A stretch of 64,000 nt of DNA from Charina bottae (GCA_023362775.1 JALMGJ010000025.1:4667001-4731000), one strand, 5' to 3'; counted from the stretch's first letter, positions 23,263 through 36,339 are shown. Translations and numbers: made by a program. Notes: generated from the letters alone by a model not told the origin.

Positions 23263-25534
23263 TTATGACAGAAGAAAATGATAATATAGTTTTCTTATTA
23301 AGCAAAGGCATGATGATTAAATTATGTACTTGCAAAAAGTTGCTACATATTTCATATTCCTTTCTTTCTCAGTAAGAAAAACGAGAGAAGTAACCTGATT
23401 TGGACTGCCCCTAGTATGAGGGGATAGAAACATTTAAGACCTTACCCATTATTCCTCAATTTGGTTTAGGAATTGATTAAATCTAACAGGTTCACTTGCT
23501 CCCCAAATGGTTTTCTGAATGATATTTCTAAATTTTGTTTAAATTCTTATTTTAAAACAATAAATTGAATGAAATTCTTCTTCAGTACATAGAGCTCTTC
23601 CTGGGCTGGAAAAATGCTTAATTTGTCCTGATGGTCTGGCTATACTTTATACTCAGTATCATTCCCAGCAAAGAGGCTTGAAGAAAACTTGAGGGATGGT
23701 TCACTGTTTTGTTTGAGGCATCAGATTCATAATGAATAAAATATATGCATTTAATACTTTGTCTTCCACTGAAGTTGCATGTTTGTACTACGTGCATGTG
23801 AGTGTAACTCTGTATCTCTTCTCAGAAGAACCTGTTGCTTCTGTTCATTGACAAAATTAGTGAGCTGTGAAATGAATTAATTAACAATAGGAAGCGCAGA
23901 GATTACTGAATTTGTCATCACACAACACAATACAGAGTTAACTTCTATAATGTCCTCCATACAGATTAATCCCAACTCACTTTAGAAATAAAATACAATA
24001 AAACAAAACATTAAAAATGTAAAACTACTCTTAACTGTTAGAGACCATAAGCTGGTGCTAAAAGAGAAAACACATGTTTAGATGTAAATCGGTCTCCTGT
24101 GGTGACATTTCCAAACTAAAAAGGGGGATAATTCTTCTGTTTAAAATGGGTTGTAGAACAACATCATGCAGTGTTTAAAACACCTGGAGTTGCACTCACA
24201 TGGTAGCTTTTGTAAAAACATCATAGGCCCCAAAATTATTCACCGACTTATATTTCAAAGTGCTTTTAAGACTAATATGAAACCATTGTGGGAGCCAATA
24301 TATCTTTTGAAACCTGACATGACAGTGTGAATATGCTTTATGTACTGTAAGTGAAGATACTAGAAGCAGCATTTTATGCAATTTAAAGGTTAGGAAACAA
24401 TATTTTCTAGGAGAAATCTAGACCATATTTGTTAAGCACAAAGGAACAACAAAGATCTAAATCCTTCTCAAAAGATCTGTATAGTTACTCAGTTTCTTCT
24501 ACTTTCCTACCTAATATACTATGCAGTAATACATCCAGATTCAAATGACAACTATGTGTGATATATGCTCTTAACAAAATTCTGCATCAATTTGATCCAA
24601 ATTCTGTGGCAAGAATGCCTCCATTCTGCAATATATGACATATTTTGTTTTTTACATTTTCACATGTACCTATTTTAATGCACTACTTTATTAGATAAGC
24701 AGGAAAAAAACATGCAGTAGATGATGCTTTTACCTCCTTGGAGCAAAGGAGATAAAAAAAAACAAGACTGTGCCCATATATTGGTGGCAGGAGAGAGAAC
24801 AATTCTTTCCCCTTTCTTGCTCCAACTACAGATAATTGTTAAATTATGTTCACCAATCCCCTGACATATTCATATGGCCAATAACAAAAAAGTGTGGGCA
24901 AAGGTTTCCTTAATTTTCTCTAGATAGATTGCAGGCTGGGTCTGCTTCTGACTGCTGAGAAATGAAATGAAGTTGAAAAGTCTGAGATGTTTTCTGTTCT
25001 CAGAGTAACAGGTGGTGGTTAAGGGAGGGATGGGAAAGGGGTGAAGTGCACTTCACCAGAGTACACTCCTTAGGTAGACAGACACAAATCGCTGACAGAA
25101 AGGATTTTGACCAGAGATAATTTGATTTATAAAAGTAATTTAGGCAAATTTTGAGGCTCTGAAACTAGGTTTCCGAAGTCATCTGGCAGTATTGATGATT
25201 TTTCCCATCCCAACTTTTCCATATTAATTATGCAACCTTGATATTGTTTCATTGCATTTCCAGTGCTGTGGCAAAGTGTCAGTATGCTAATGTTTTTAAA
25301 ATATAAATTGCATTTTGAGACTTCTGCTTAAAATTCTATAAAATAGTGTCATGCCATTTATTTTGCTGGTGAGCTGGCTGCCGGCTGACAGCTTTTTGTC
25401 CTTGGATACATCAAAGCTCATGCTACTCTGAGGCAAAATCCTACTTTATCTCTCAACATTACAAAGTCAGATTCCTTCAAATCTTAATTCACATATATTA
25501 TATGTTCTTAAATTATCAGTGTGAAAGAAGAGTT

Positions 25535-25566
25535 CACTGCAAACAAACAAACAAACAAACAAACAA
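25535..25566 (+). repeat. (AAAC)n microsatellite
   Basis: Seven to eight aaac units. Confidence 0.9.
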
Positions 25567-25789
25567 TAGCTAGAATGAAGATTTTATTTCAGGGAAAATG
25601 TTAAAAACGCAAATGTGATTAGATTAGTTTCACTGTTATACACAGATATGAGTATTAAAAATGAGGTGAGGTTAGCCCTAATCCTTGTGACCTTCTGGAA
25701 ATATCTTAAAACATGTTTTTTTCAACAGGCCTGGGGAATCCCCTGCTCACAGGGAACCTGCACGCTGGTTGCATCACCTGTAACATCTT

Positions 25790-25926
25790 GATGTATTCCC
25801 CTCTCGTGATCTTGTTTTTATTTATGTTTGATTGTTTTAATCTGGTTTTGTAAAATGTTTTAATTGTTGGTTTTATTGTACGCCACCCAGAATCACTTTG
25901 TGTGAGATAGGCGGCCATGTAAATTT

Positions 25927-25978
<52 letters not shown>

Positions 25979-25980
25979 TA
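25790..25980 (+). mobile_element. CR1/L2-type LINE 3' end with (GATA)n
   Basis: The 3' UTR ttgttttaatctggttttgt ... gtacgccacccagaatcact ttgtgtgagataggcgg is followed by about 13 GATA units (25927-25978). The 5' limit is uncertain and may extend to about 25730. Confidence 0.75.
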
Positions 25981-27479
25981 GAATGGTGCCATATACTATT
26001 TTGGTTCTTTTCAGTGTTTGCTTTTATGGATCACATCTTAGGTTCTGAAGAACCAAGCCATTCTCAAGAACCAAATATTGTTATATTGATAAATATAAGT
26101 ATTTATCATTTCACTAGTGATTTGCAAGTAGCAGATTCCATCAAAATGACTGACTTTGATAGTCAAGGTAACAAGCGCAATAATGCCATATAGAGGGTTG
26201 AGTACAGAATTATTCTCCAGCTCTAATTGAAAGAAAAATTGTGGTACAGTTTGAGTTCTATCAGGACAATGATCCTTTGTCATCCTAAATCGATATTCAT
26301 TTATTTTTTAAGTGTAATCCAGTGTGTCAAATTCTTGATAATCTCCAGAGCTAATGTGCTCTGGAAGTAAAATAAGGAATGAATGTAGCTAATTGGTAGC
26401 TAGGAAAATGGAAATGCAACAACAGAGGCAAAGCCCTTGTATCTCTTTATCAAAATTGCTAATTGCATAGGGTAGAATGGCCAAATATAGAACATTGGCC
26501 TGGCTTAATCCAAAGTAAAGTTATAAATCCTGTCTCCAATGGTTTTACGTATGGTGTTAGTATGACCCTTTTTCCTGTGGTCAGCCAACCACTACCTGTG
26601 GCTAGACTCTATAGAAAGAGAATAGAAAATAGAAAATAGAAAGAGAATTCTTAAATGTAGGAAGTAATGTTATTGTTTTCAAACATTAAGTTCCATTTTG
26701 AAATTAATATTACTAAGGAAACATCATTTGTTGTGGCTTTCAAGATAACTAAAGGAAAAGATAAGTCAAAAATGTTTTCCACAGAGAATCAAAGAAAACA
26801 CTGCACAATTTTAAGTCATTGCTTTTTTTAAATTTAAATGACTGGTAGCTTAATTTTAATAAACTAAGAAGCAGAAGGAAAGTATATAATTTTTTAAAAA
26901 TGGGAAATTTAATTTTAAGTATGAGAAAATGTGAAATCCAATACTAACCGTTTACAGTTGTAAACTAGTTAAATAACACTTTAAATATATTAAAGTATTT
27001 AATTTAAAAATGGATAAAATAACATGCTGCTTCTGACAACTCACTGCATAAATATAAATGAATTAAATATTCTTGTTAAATATATAGTTTCTTTTTGAAT
27101 AGTTTGGATTTTTGTTTGTTTTAATTGTTTTTAGAAAACTATCTTTATAAAATGCAATAAAATTATATTTTAAAAATGCAGATTAACTAAAACCAAATCA
27201 AAAAATTGAGTAATATAAAGAATTTTTAATATTTTCTGTTAACAGGTAGTGTAACTATGCAATCAGATTAATAATTCAGAAAATGTTATTGTGGTTGTTA
27301 TTATTCAAACCAATAAAAGTTGGTATAGGAATAATATTTTATTGATTTGCTAGATAACTAAAGTTATCTCTAGAAATAGTTTTGATTAAGGGAAAGGAAT
27401 TATACACATTCCATTATATACTGGATTTCACTCTTCATGTAAAAGATATGTATTATCTTATTTACAAATGAAGGCAGGA

Positions 27480-27707
27480 TATACCTTTATTTATTAGAAC
27501 TACATTCCACCTTTATCTTGTACAACTCAAAGTGGCATAGATAATGCTCCCTCCTCCTACTTTCCCCACAACCACAACTCTTGTGAAGTCGGTTGGGCTA
27601 AGAGAGAGTGCCTGACTCATGGTCATCCAGCTGGCTTCCATGCCAAAGGGAGAACTAGAACTCACAGTCTCCTGGTTTCTAGGCCAGCATCTTAGCCACT
27701 ACACCAA

Positions 27708-27710
<3 letters not shown>
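27480..27710 (-). mobile_element. tRNA-derived SINE
   Basis: The minus strand has the same head as other copies (tttggtgtagtggctaagat, B-box region gagttctagttc), the core gaccatgagtcaggcactct, and a 3' part ctttgagttgtacaagataa that resembles a LINE tail. Diverged. It abuts a (TATC)n microsatellite at the tRNA-like end. Confidence 0.8.
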
Positions 27711-27761
<51 letters not shown>

Positions 27762-27770
27762 GTATCTATC
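27711..27770 (+). repeat. (TATC)n microsatellite
   Basis: About 13 TATC units next to the 5' end of the SINE at 27480-27710. Confidence 0.95.
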
Positions 27771-29570
27771 GCATCATAATCATATGTTGGCACAGAAGTC
27801 ATGAAACAAATAATCCCTTCTAATGAAAAATACCAAATTTGCTACAGATAAAACTATAGTTTAGAACTGACTACATCAATCGTCCAACTGATGTACAAAA
27901 TGTACTATGTAATAGATCTCTGTCATGTTATTGAAGTTCATCCTTCAGGGATCATGTTGGATAACACAAAACATATGAATATTAGTTATGCATTCATTAT
28001 TATAAAAAAATTAATCTCTTGAAAGACTATAAAGAAAGCACAACCCAATTTGTTTGCTGGAATTAGATAACACAGACTTGTTATGGTTTCAACATTATTT
28101 CAGCTCTGCTTATAGTACAGTCCTGAGAAAGCCATTAGCTAGCTGTTAACTCCCTACAGCAGATAAGAATTCATGTTGATTAATTGTTTCTGGATTCAAC
28201 TGAGATATTACATAGATCTTCAAAGTGGTGCTTTGCTTTAATGGAGATTTTAAGTGCCTCCATAAAGTCCCTCAACTGACTAAGTGCTGCCACTTTGCCT
28301 CAATTGACAAAACTGCTTCTCTGAATGCACAAAAGCTGCTGTTGGTGAGGTGGATCAGGTGATTGAGGCCCATCCCTCACATCTTCATCAAGACAGAGAA
28401 AGATGCCTCTGCAAGATACTAGGAAAATGTCAAGAAGGGATAATATACTTCTTTAAGACAAAGCACCTCCTTAAGGTGTGTCAGTCCCCCTGAGTAGATG
28501 TAACTAGAAAACAGCTCCACAGGAAGACCAGAACTACACTGTATTGAGATGGGCTATAATAACAGAATCTTACCAGTCTGATTGTGCTCCCCTCCTTCCA
28601 GTGAATCAAGGTATTTGCATGAACCACTTCCGAATATTGTTTTGTTTCTCAGGACTTAAATAATGTCTCAGCCCCTTTGCCTAGGTAATGGTTCTTGCAC
28701 ATTTTTGTCAAACTCACCTCCCTTACTCTCTACAGGCGGGTCACCCCCAAAGTGCATGCTTTTACTATACTGAAATTATATAGCCAAATTATACTACTTG
28801 TATGCATGGTCCACTTTGATTAAACAAAGACCCAAGCACTTCCATAATTTTAGAAAAATAGATAACATCAAAACACATGGTCTAATGTATTATTTTTAGA
28901 CATTTAAAACTTTGAAGATAACCTAAATATTTATTAGTATAGTTTTTGTGGGTTCCCTGAACTAAATGACAAGAACAATCATCAGTTTTAACAGCTGGAC
29001 TTGAGGCTGCAACAATGGTTTGAAGCTACATATTGCCTACCTGTGCTTGAATAAATCACAAAATTTATATATTTACATTTTCTAATGTAAATATACTATA
29101 TTGCTTAAAATATTCCAGGTTGTTTCCAAGTAATTAATTTATAACAAAACATTTTAAGTTAGTATTTTCTAAATTTATCCATTCTAATAAAATTAAGCCA
29201 AATGCTTTCTGAAAATCGAAATGAACAAACTTTTGAATATATATTCATACCTTAGTGAAATTGACTGATAATTTTGTTTTGTTGCTGTTGCTTTTTTAAA
29301 AAAATCACTAACCTTTTGACAAAAATAGATTCAAAAAAGTTAGAGTAACTTTCCTGATACAGGTTACCAATAATCTTTGTCACAGCAACAAAATATTTAT
29401 ATTTTCATAATCAGATTAGCTAAGAATATATACTTGAAATGGTCAGAGAAAAATCAGTTTCAATAGCAGTTCCTCCCAGATTTTTTTGACAATATACTTT
29501 AAAAATAATAGTTTGAAAGGACAGGGGGGTGGGGGGAAGTGTTTAATTGCAGCACAGCATCTTTGATATT

Positions 29571-30530
29571 TGTGATTATGTGCCATCAGTTGTTTTTCAA
29601 CTCTTAGCAACCACATAGATAGATTTTCTCCATGATGATCTGTCTCTAACATGATCTTTCAGTTCTCATCTCATACAGTGGATTCATCAGCACTGTAACT
29701 GAGTTCATCCACCTTGCTGCTGGTTGTCCTCTTCTTCTCTTTCCTTTCACCTTTCCCAGCATTAGAGCTTCTCCAGAGAGCTAGGTCTTCACATAATGTG
29801 TCCAAAGTAGGATAATTTTGTCTTGACCATTTGTGCCTCAGTGAGAACTCTGGGTTGATTTGTTTGTTGATCCATTTATTTATTTTCTTGGCTGTCCAGG
29901 ATATTCTCAGGAGTTTTCTCTAACACCAAAGTTCAAAAGTGTCAATACTCTTCCTATCCTGCTTCTTCAAAGTCCACCTTCCACTTCCATAGTGTGTCAA
30001 AGGGAATACCATGACTTGCACAATTCTGATCTTTGTAGGTATAGACACATCACAGCATTTGAATATCTTCATGGTTGTTCTACCAATTGCTAGTCTGTAG
30101 TATATTTCATGACTGCTTGTTCCTTTACTGTTGATGATTGATCCTGAAAGGCAGAAACTATCCACCACTTTGATATCTTCATTGCCAATTCTAAGGCTGG
30201 TTGTTCTACCTGTTGTCATTAGTTAAGTCTTCTTTATATTTAATCTTAGCCCCATTGTTTCACTTTGCTGCTTGAGTTTTATTATTAAAGCTTGCAGATC
30301 CTTTGCATTTTCAGCTATCAGAGTAGCGTCATCAGCATAGCACAGGTTATTGATGTTTCTTCCTCCAGTTTTAAAACTGCACTCATCTTCTTCCAATCCA
30401 GCTTCCCTTAATATATATTTGGCATAGAGGTTGAATAAATAAAGGGAGAGTATACAGCCTTGTCATACTCCTTTGCCAACCTGGAGCCAGTCTTCACCAT
30501 GTTTCACCCTGTTCTGTCCATAATGTGGCT
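29571..30530 (-). pseudogene. BovB (RTE-clade) LINE reverse transcriptase, disabled
   Basis: On the minus strand the reading is GGRNINNLCYADDATLIAEN (YADD catalytic motif at 30328-30339), then LKQQSETMGLRLNIKKT, a stop near 30229, then VDSFCLSGSI, LAIGRTTMKIFK, YGSGRWTLKKQDRKSIDTFE. This is the RT C-terminus of BovB/RTE LINEs. The 3' UTR at 29571-29640 ends with ggttgctaagagttgaaaaa, typical of BovB tails. Several stops and frameshifts are visible and the 5' part is missing. BovB supplies the machinery that moves Sauria SINEs such as 31346-31681. Confidence 0.9.
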
Positions 30531-30558
30531 TCCTGATAAATTTATCATGAGGACAATG

Positions 30559-30644
30559 AGATATAACCACCCAGGGCCCCTCCTTGTGTGGGAGATGGGC
30601 GGGATATAAATGTGATAGATAGATAAATAAATAAATAAATAAAT
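30559..30644 (+). mobile_element. CR1/L2-type LINE 3' end
   Basis: gagatataaccacccagggc ccctccttgtgtgggagatg ggcgg, followed by GATA and AAAT units. Confidence 0.8.
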
Positions 30645-31345
30645 ATATTTAGAAATATATAATTAGATATCAAATTTATTAATAAATATATAAATAATAA
30701 TTCTGCTTGTAAAATTGTCTGAATAGCATGGGGCAGTGCAGGCAAGAAGTGAAAAGGAGAAATAGCAATATCCAATGTTATCCTCTCTTTCACTCCATCA
30801 GGGGGGCTTTTCCATGCTCTTGTGATAGAATGTTAAGTTGACTCAGAGAATGGGGTCGGTGGGAATAATGAGCTAATGTCAGCCCTATGACGTAGGCAAG
30901 ATCAGGAATCAGGAGTTGCTAGCACAATAGAATATACCTTCATGCAGTTAGTGTATTGTAACAGCATCTTGAAAGCCTGTGAAACAACTTCAACTTATAC
31001 TTACCCCAATCCAGGTAGAGTTGTTTTGAGTTTATTTTTCATACTTCCTACTTTCCCAGGAGTCAAATATCTTTTATGTAACAGTTTGGCATTATCTTCC
31101 TCCTTCTCTGCATGAAACCCACATTCCATCACAGTTTTTGTCCCCCATACCACCCTTCTGCCAAATCTGTCCCTGCTCCCCAAACTTCATAGAGCAGATT
31201 TGGGACATGAGAAACCATTCATACCACTATATGTGCATCATCCCCATTCACCAAATTGTTTTCTTCCCTGGTGTCCTGCTTTCCACCTCTACTCTGCTGC
31301 TGTCAATTCTCCAACATTTATTTAATCACGGGTAAGATATGTGTA

Positions 31346-31681
31346 GGGGCGTGGTGGCTCAGCGGGTTAGATGCCAGGCTTGTCGATCGGAAGATCACAA
31401 GTTCGGAGGTTTGAATCCCTAGCCATGCGTGATGGAGTGAGCTCCTGCACTAGCCCCAGCTCTTGCCAACCTAGCAATTCGAAAGCATGCAAATGCAAGT
31501 AGATGAATAGGTACCACTTTGGTGGGATGGTAACAGCGTTCCGCGTGCATCATGCCGGCCACATGACCGTGGAAGCGTCTTCGGGCAACGCTGGCTCTTC
31601 GGCTAACAAACAGAGATGAGCACCACCCCCTAGAGTCGGACACAACTGCACAAATGTGCGGGGGGGACCTTTACCTTTACC
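31346..31681 (+). mobile_element. Sauria SINE (BovB-tailed), full length with TSD
   Basis: The element begins ggggcgtggtggctcagcgg (tRNA-like head, A box) with a B box ggtttgaatcc at 31408-31418. It continues through the unique core (gcaaatgcaagtagatgaat, ccacatgaccgtggaagcgt) to cctagagtcggacacaactg and the BovB-type tail acctttaccttt. It is flanked by 13-bp duplications TAAGATATGT[G/A]TA at 31333-31345 and 31682-31694. It looks comparatively young, since little damage is visible in the promoter boxes. It is the clearest squamate signature in the window. Confidence 0.95.
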
Positions 31682-32799
31682 TAAGATATGTATAATATAA
31701 TCTTTCAGGGTTATGCCACATAGAGCCACACGTTACTTCCTTCAGTTGTAGCCTCTTCAAACATTGCTGCCAAACTGTAATTTAAATGTGACTGAATGCA
31801 TGAAAAAGACATGCATATTTTTCTGCTCTTAAAACATAGTTAATAGCAATTACCAAGATTCTCAGCAAGTAATGGGGGGAAACAGCCTAAAGGAACAAGT
31901 TGTCCTGCACCTCCATGGTGTAATAAAATATATAGTCCCTGGAATAATTTCTCTTAATTCTCACTGACTCCCACATCCATTTTGCTGAGTGAGATTTAAT
32001 AAATCTCCTGGTCTTGGATTAAATTTTACTGTTTTATGAACTGCAAAATTGCACTATATGCTTATTAAAGCTGGTGTACTCTCACTTCTTGACACATTTA
32101 AAACTCCGCCCTAGGGTATAATTAAACAAGCAGAAAAGATTTTATTTTCATCACTGCAGTCTATCCCAACTGGGGGCAAAATATGAATATCAGCAAGCCT
32201 TCAAACAATAAAAAATACAAACTTAATTTTCTAATTTGACCAGAGTGGAAAACAACTATTTTTGAGGGGTAATTTATCTCATTAATATTAATGTTGACAT
32301 CACAGGCAACATTATTTTAAGAATACCGATGTTTACCCAGTGAATCCTAAGAAGTTTGTACATTTAAGGTAACATATGTTACAGAATGTTAACTACAAAA
32401 AAAGCCCTTCATATCCACAGAATTTGGAATAATTGATAGAAAGCATAATGAAAAGAATTGTCTCCTTTTTAAAGAGATACTGACTGTGATCATCAGAAGG
32501 AGGATGGTAGCACCTTTTCTGATTAACAACTTTTTATTAAAAGCCATAAGTTTTCATGAGCTGTTTGCTCAGTTCATCAGATGTATAGAGTGGCTAAACT
32601 GTTGTAGAATTTAAATTGGGATGAGGAGGGAAGGAAAGGTGGGGGGAAATGGAGGAGAACATAGGTTGGTAATGTAGGTGCGGGTTACATCTGAGACAGA
32701 TTGCAAATACCTAATTAATTAAGAAGCATTTGGATCAGGAGGTTAGGTGAGCTTTGCTGATGTTGATGCATTTTTCTGTGAATGGAGTCATGTTTTATC

Positions 32800-32911
32800 C
32801 TTGAGTGCCAGGGGTTGTATGTATGGTACACCTCCCAGAGCCGTATGCTGCCTGGTACATACGCTGCCCAGAGTCACCTGTGTGAGATGGGTGGCCAAAT
32901 AAATAAATAAG
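32800..32911 (+). mobile_element. CR1/L2-type LINE 3' end nested in left arm
   Basis: gtgccaggggttgtatgtat ... cgctgcccagagtcacctgt gtgagatgggtggcc then (AAAT)n. It interrupts the left inverted arm of the Penelope-like element, so it inserted later. Confidence 0.75.
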
Positions 32912-33058
32912 TAGTCTGGTAAGACCTTCTAAAATTGCCTGAAACCTTTTGAGGTATGTAAGTTCAGCAATTTCTCACCTGATGGTGCTTTTAAACTCCC
33001 ACTCTTCTATACAGCGTTCCAGGAGGCTGAAATGCTCTGATACCACTTTGCCCTTGTT

Positions 33059-33880
33059 TTGAGTCCTGACGTCAAATTTGTGGACTTCATCAAGAACATA
33101 CTCACTGATGCCAAAACAGCACACCTTGCAACCAGACTATGTGACTTTGTACTTATCCATAACTACTTCACCTTTGGCAATACATGTAACTGCAAATCAG
33201 TGGCACAGCCACGGACACATGCATGGCTTCTCAGTATGCCAACATCTTAATGGCTAGAGCAACACTTTCTTAACTCTCACCCCCTAAAGCCCCTCTTTTA
33301 CTTGAGATTAATTAATGACATTTTCATCAACAACTCTACCCCATCATGAACCTCAGCCTAGACCTATCAGTGGAACAAGTCCACTTCCTTGATGTTACCA
33401 TGAAATTACAAAATGGACACATAAACACATAATATAGGAAATCTACAGACTGCCATGCATACCTACATGCTTACAGTTTGCACCTGAATAGACCACCAAA
33501 TCTATCATCTATAACCAGGCTCTAATCTACAACAGAATTTGTTCTGACCCACTTGACAGAGATGCTCAGGTTTCCTGACCTATCCACCCAATGAGATCAA
33601 TAGACAAATCAATAGAGCCAGATCAATTCCCAAGGAGGACTTATTAAAAGATGACCACAGAAACAGAACAACAGAATACCACTGCTTGTTACCTACAGCT
33701 CACAGCATAAATAATTCAAAAACATTATTAATTAACAGACACAAGTTTGATATCAAGATTCATATCAAGGACAGAGTAATGTCAGAGCATTCTGACCGCC
33801 CAGGATACTCTTTAGCAGACCTCAAAGTAACTGCTTTGGAAAAATGGAACTTTAAAAGCATCACCAAGTGAGAAATTGCT
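33059..33880 (+). pseudogene. Penelope-like reverse transcriptase relic
   Basis: Broken reading frames on the plus strand include PLFYLRLINDIFINN (equivalent to LRYIDDIFIIW with the catalytic Asp pair changed to Asn-Asp), EQVHFLDVTMKLQNGH-like and YPPNEINRQINRARSIPKED, with many stops and frameshifts. These match the order of RT core and C-terminal motifs in Penelope-like elements of lizards as I remember them. It is not functional. Confidence 0.65.
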
Positions 33881-34922
33881 GATCTCAAATACATCAAAAG
33901 GTTCCAGGCAATTTCAAAAGATTTCAACAAACACAATGGGCTTTTAATACATTACTGTACAGTTGTTAATTGATAAGGTACTTACAATCCGTCTCATGTT
34001 TAAGCTGTGTAACCAATCTATCTTCCTCTCCCTGTCCCCCCACCTCACCCCAATTTAAATCCTACATCAGTCTAGTTATGGTATACATCTAATGACATGA
34101 ACTTCAGCTCACAAAAGTTTTTGCCTTTGAATAACATTTGTTAGTCCAAAAAGATACTACCAGATTCCTACCTGATTTTTTGCCACAATAGACTAACACG
34201 GCTCTCCTCCTAAAGTGATTGAGATCATATACTGTAAGCACTAAGATATAACACAGCATTTTCAATTTCCATTTAGCATATTGAGGTTTATTTAATTAAG
34301 CATGGTTAAAAATAATAGTTTACCTTAAAATGTGAACCTATCACTGATTTCAATAGGCAAGAAAGCTGTATATTTAAAGCACTATTCAAAAATCAAGAAC
34401 ACGGAGAAATGCTTAACTTTTTTGTGATTAGAATTTTTATTGTTTTCACAAATTAAACATATTACTAAAATATTATATTAGGAAATATCTGATTTGTAAC
34501 TTTAGCATCTCATAAGAAAACTCTTAACATAGCACACATAGCTAGCATCATGGACACCCACTACAGCAGGAAGATAAGAATGCTCATTGTTACAATGTCT
34601 GATGAAATAGAATCTTACCTATAAGAATAAGACTCCTTTAACTAACAGGAATTTATTTTTAAGAAAGCAAGCATGGCACCAAACTACATTCATCACCATG
34701 CAGTTGAAAAATGTATTTCTGGAATAGATCATACAGTCTTAAAATGAGCAATCAGTAAATTTCCCAAGGCTCTTTTCTTGAGCCATCACCCCTTTTCATA
34801 AAGAGGCCTTGAACCCTTCTGAACCCTCTGAAGGAATCAGTTTAGAAACTGAATTAAAGTGATCCATTTCCCTATATCTCCTCATGTTTTTCTCCTCACC
34901 CCTGAATCTCTGGACTCTATCT

Positions 34923-35100
34923 ATTTTATTTGTTTGTTTGTTTGTTTGTTTGTTTGTTTGTTTTGTATAGCCGCCCATCTCACTCTGGGCGGCGTACAGT
35001 AATCAAATTAAAAACAACAATTATATAAATACAATAATCATAAAAATATAAAACAACCATTATTAAAAATTAAAATATATTAAAAAGTAAAATATACAGA
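34923..35100 (-). mobile_element. CR1/L2-type LINE 3' end with (GTTT)n
   Basis: The (GTTT)n run at 34930-34962 is followed by tatagccgcccatctcactc tgggcggcgtacag and A-rich 3' UTR. Read on the minus strand this is the LINE tail plus (AAAC)n. Confidence 0.8.
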
Positions 35101-35398
35101 AGGCTAAAAGATCTATATGCTCTTTTCCAAACAATTCACAACTTAATAAGACAGATGAAAAAAATCACTAGCCATATTTACTATGTAGATCCAGAGTCAC
35201 TTTTTAGGTTCTGGAAACCAAACTGTAAGTTCCTGGAAAATTTAAAACCTGAAAATCCAACGGCTCCAGACTCTCAGGGTTTGTATGGCAGGATATCTGA
35301 AGGTATATGACTGCAAGGTGGCCTACTGCCATTCTTCATACTTTATCCATTGTCTTTTTTTAATTACTGTGTTGGCTGAAAAAGAAATTCTCTCTTAC

Positions 35399-36318
35399 CT
35401 TCCAGGGCAGGAGGCATATCCCTGAGGTCTATTGGCTGCCCACAATCCAGTGCTTCTAAAACCAGACTAAATTTTGCATTCAAAAGAAGCCTTTGTTCCC
35501 AGAGCATCTGTATTTGCATCCTGACTCTGGACAGTGGTTCTGTTTATAGACAATTGCTGATCACTGGGGTCCTTTAATTTATGGGCTGCTGCAAGGCCTT
35601 CCTTTCCTTCTTCCTCAGGTAATGTTATATCACCTTGATCACTTGAGCTTTTAGGCAAGTCACTGTGAGGCATGGCTTGTGGCATGGATGAAGAGCTCTT
35701 CTCAGATGCTACAGGTGGTGGCATTTCTTCCTCATTCACTTTTTTTGCCATTCTTCAGTGCAACATGGATTCCAGTGTCTTGAGACCTCGCTCATACCGT
35801 TGCACTTTGGCATTCTCACCAGCCTCCTTCGCATTCAGTATTGCTGCCTTATAATTAGCTATCCTTTCTTCTACTGTTTTCTGCAATCCACTGGAAACAG
35901 CAGGAATCTGTGTCTGCATATCAGTGTGCTGCTCTGTGGTTACAGGAGACACTTCCATTGTTTCTGTGTCATTCTCCCTGGTTTCGCCTCCATGTTCCTC
36001 TCCCAGGACTTCCTGCAACTCTGCCAAAAGTTCAGTATCTTCCTCCAGACCTTCATCATCTTCCTCATCCACGTCTTTTATGCACTCAGCAGCCATCTTT
36101 TCAATATGATCCATGGGCAGAGGGGATTTTCCTTTTGGTTTGGTTTTTCCAGAAGGCAAATTCTCTCCAGTAATAGCCACTATCTCAGCTTTCAGATCCC
36201 CATCGTCTTCTAGATCTAGTATCATCTCTTCAGGACTGAACTCTACAAAAAGACTCAGCTGTTTTGCAAGCTGTTCTTCTACCAAGCATACTGGTTCACC
36301 AACAGCCAACAAAGCCAG
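35399..36318 (-). pseudogene. CC2D1B: CC2D1B retrocopy, disabled
   Basis: The minus strand encodes the N-terminal third of coiled-coil and C2 domain-containing protein 1B (Freud-2/Lgd family; ESCRT-III/CHMP4-binding and transcriptional roles in the parent). In order: QLAKQLSLFVEFSPEEM, GDLKAEIVAITGE, KGKSPLPMDHIEKMAAEC, ELLAELQEVLGEE, then the first DM14-type repeat EERIANYKAAILNAKEAG ... RYERGLKTLESMLH. An in-frame TGA at 35755-35757 follows, then KKVNEEEMPPPVASEK. Near 35460 a frameshift and a loss of about 20 codons lead to KFSLVLEALDCGQPIDL ending at 35399. Segments that lie in separate exons of the gene are fused without introns, so this is a processed copy. There is no initiating ATG; the DM14 repeats 3-4 and C2 domain are absent. 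Confidence 0.85.
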
Positions 36319-36339
36319 GTTGCGGAGTCCAGAAAGTTA

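Larger units (their letters stand above)
32479..34210. mobile_element. Penelope-like element with long inverted arms
   Basis: The left arm (about 32500-33090) and right arm (about 33740-34200) are inverted copies of each other. For example cagcaatttctcacctgatg gtgctttt at 32964 is the reverse of aaaagcatcaccaagtgaga aattgctg at 33854, and ccccaatttaaat occurs at the right with its reverse at the left. A 9-bp TSD-like repeat TAAAG[A/T]GAT flanks it at 32470-32478 and 34211-34219. The centre carries Penelope-type coding remnants. Inverted pseudo-LTR-like arms are a known feature of Penelope elements. The assignment rests on remembered protein motifs. Confidence 0.7.

Noticed and set aside
31346..31420. 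tRNA gene candidate from A and B boxes
   Set aside because: The cloverleaf is incomplete and the sequence continues into a SINE core with a BovB tail and target duplications, so it is a Sauria SINE head.
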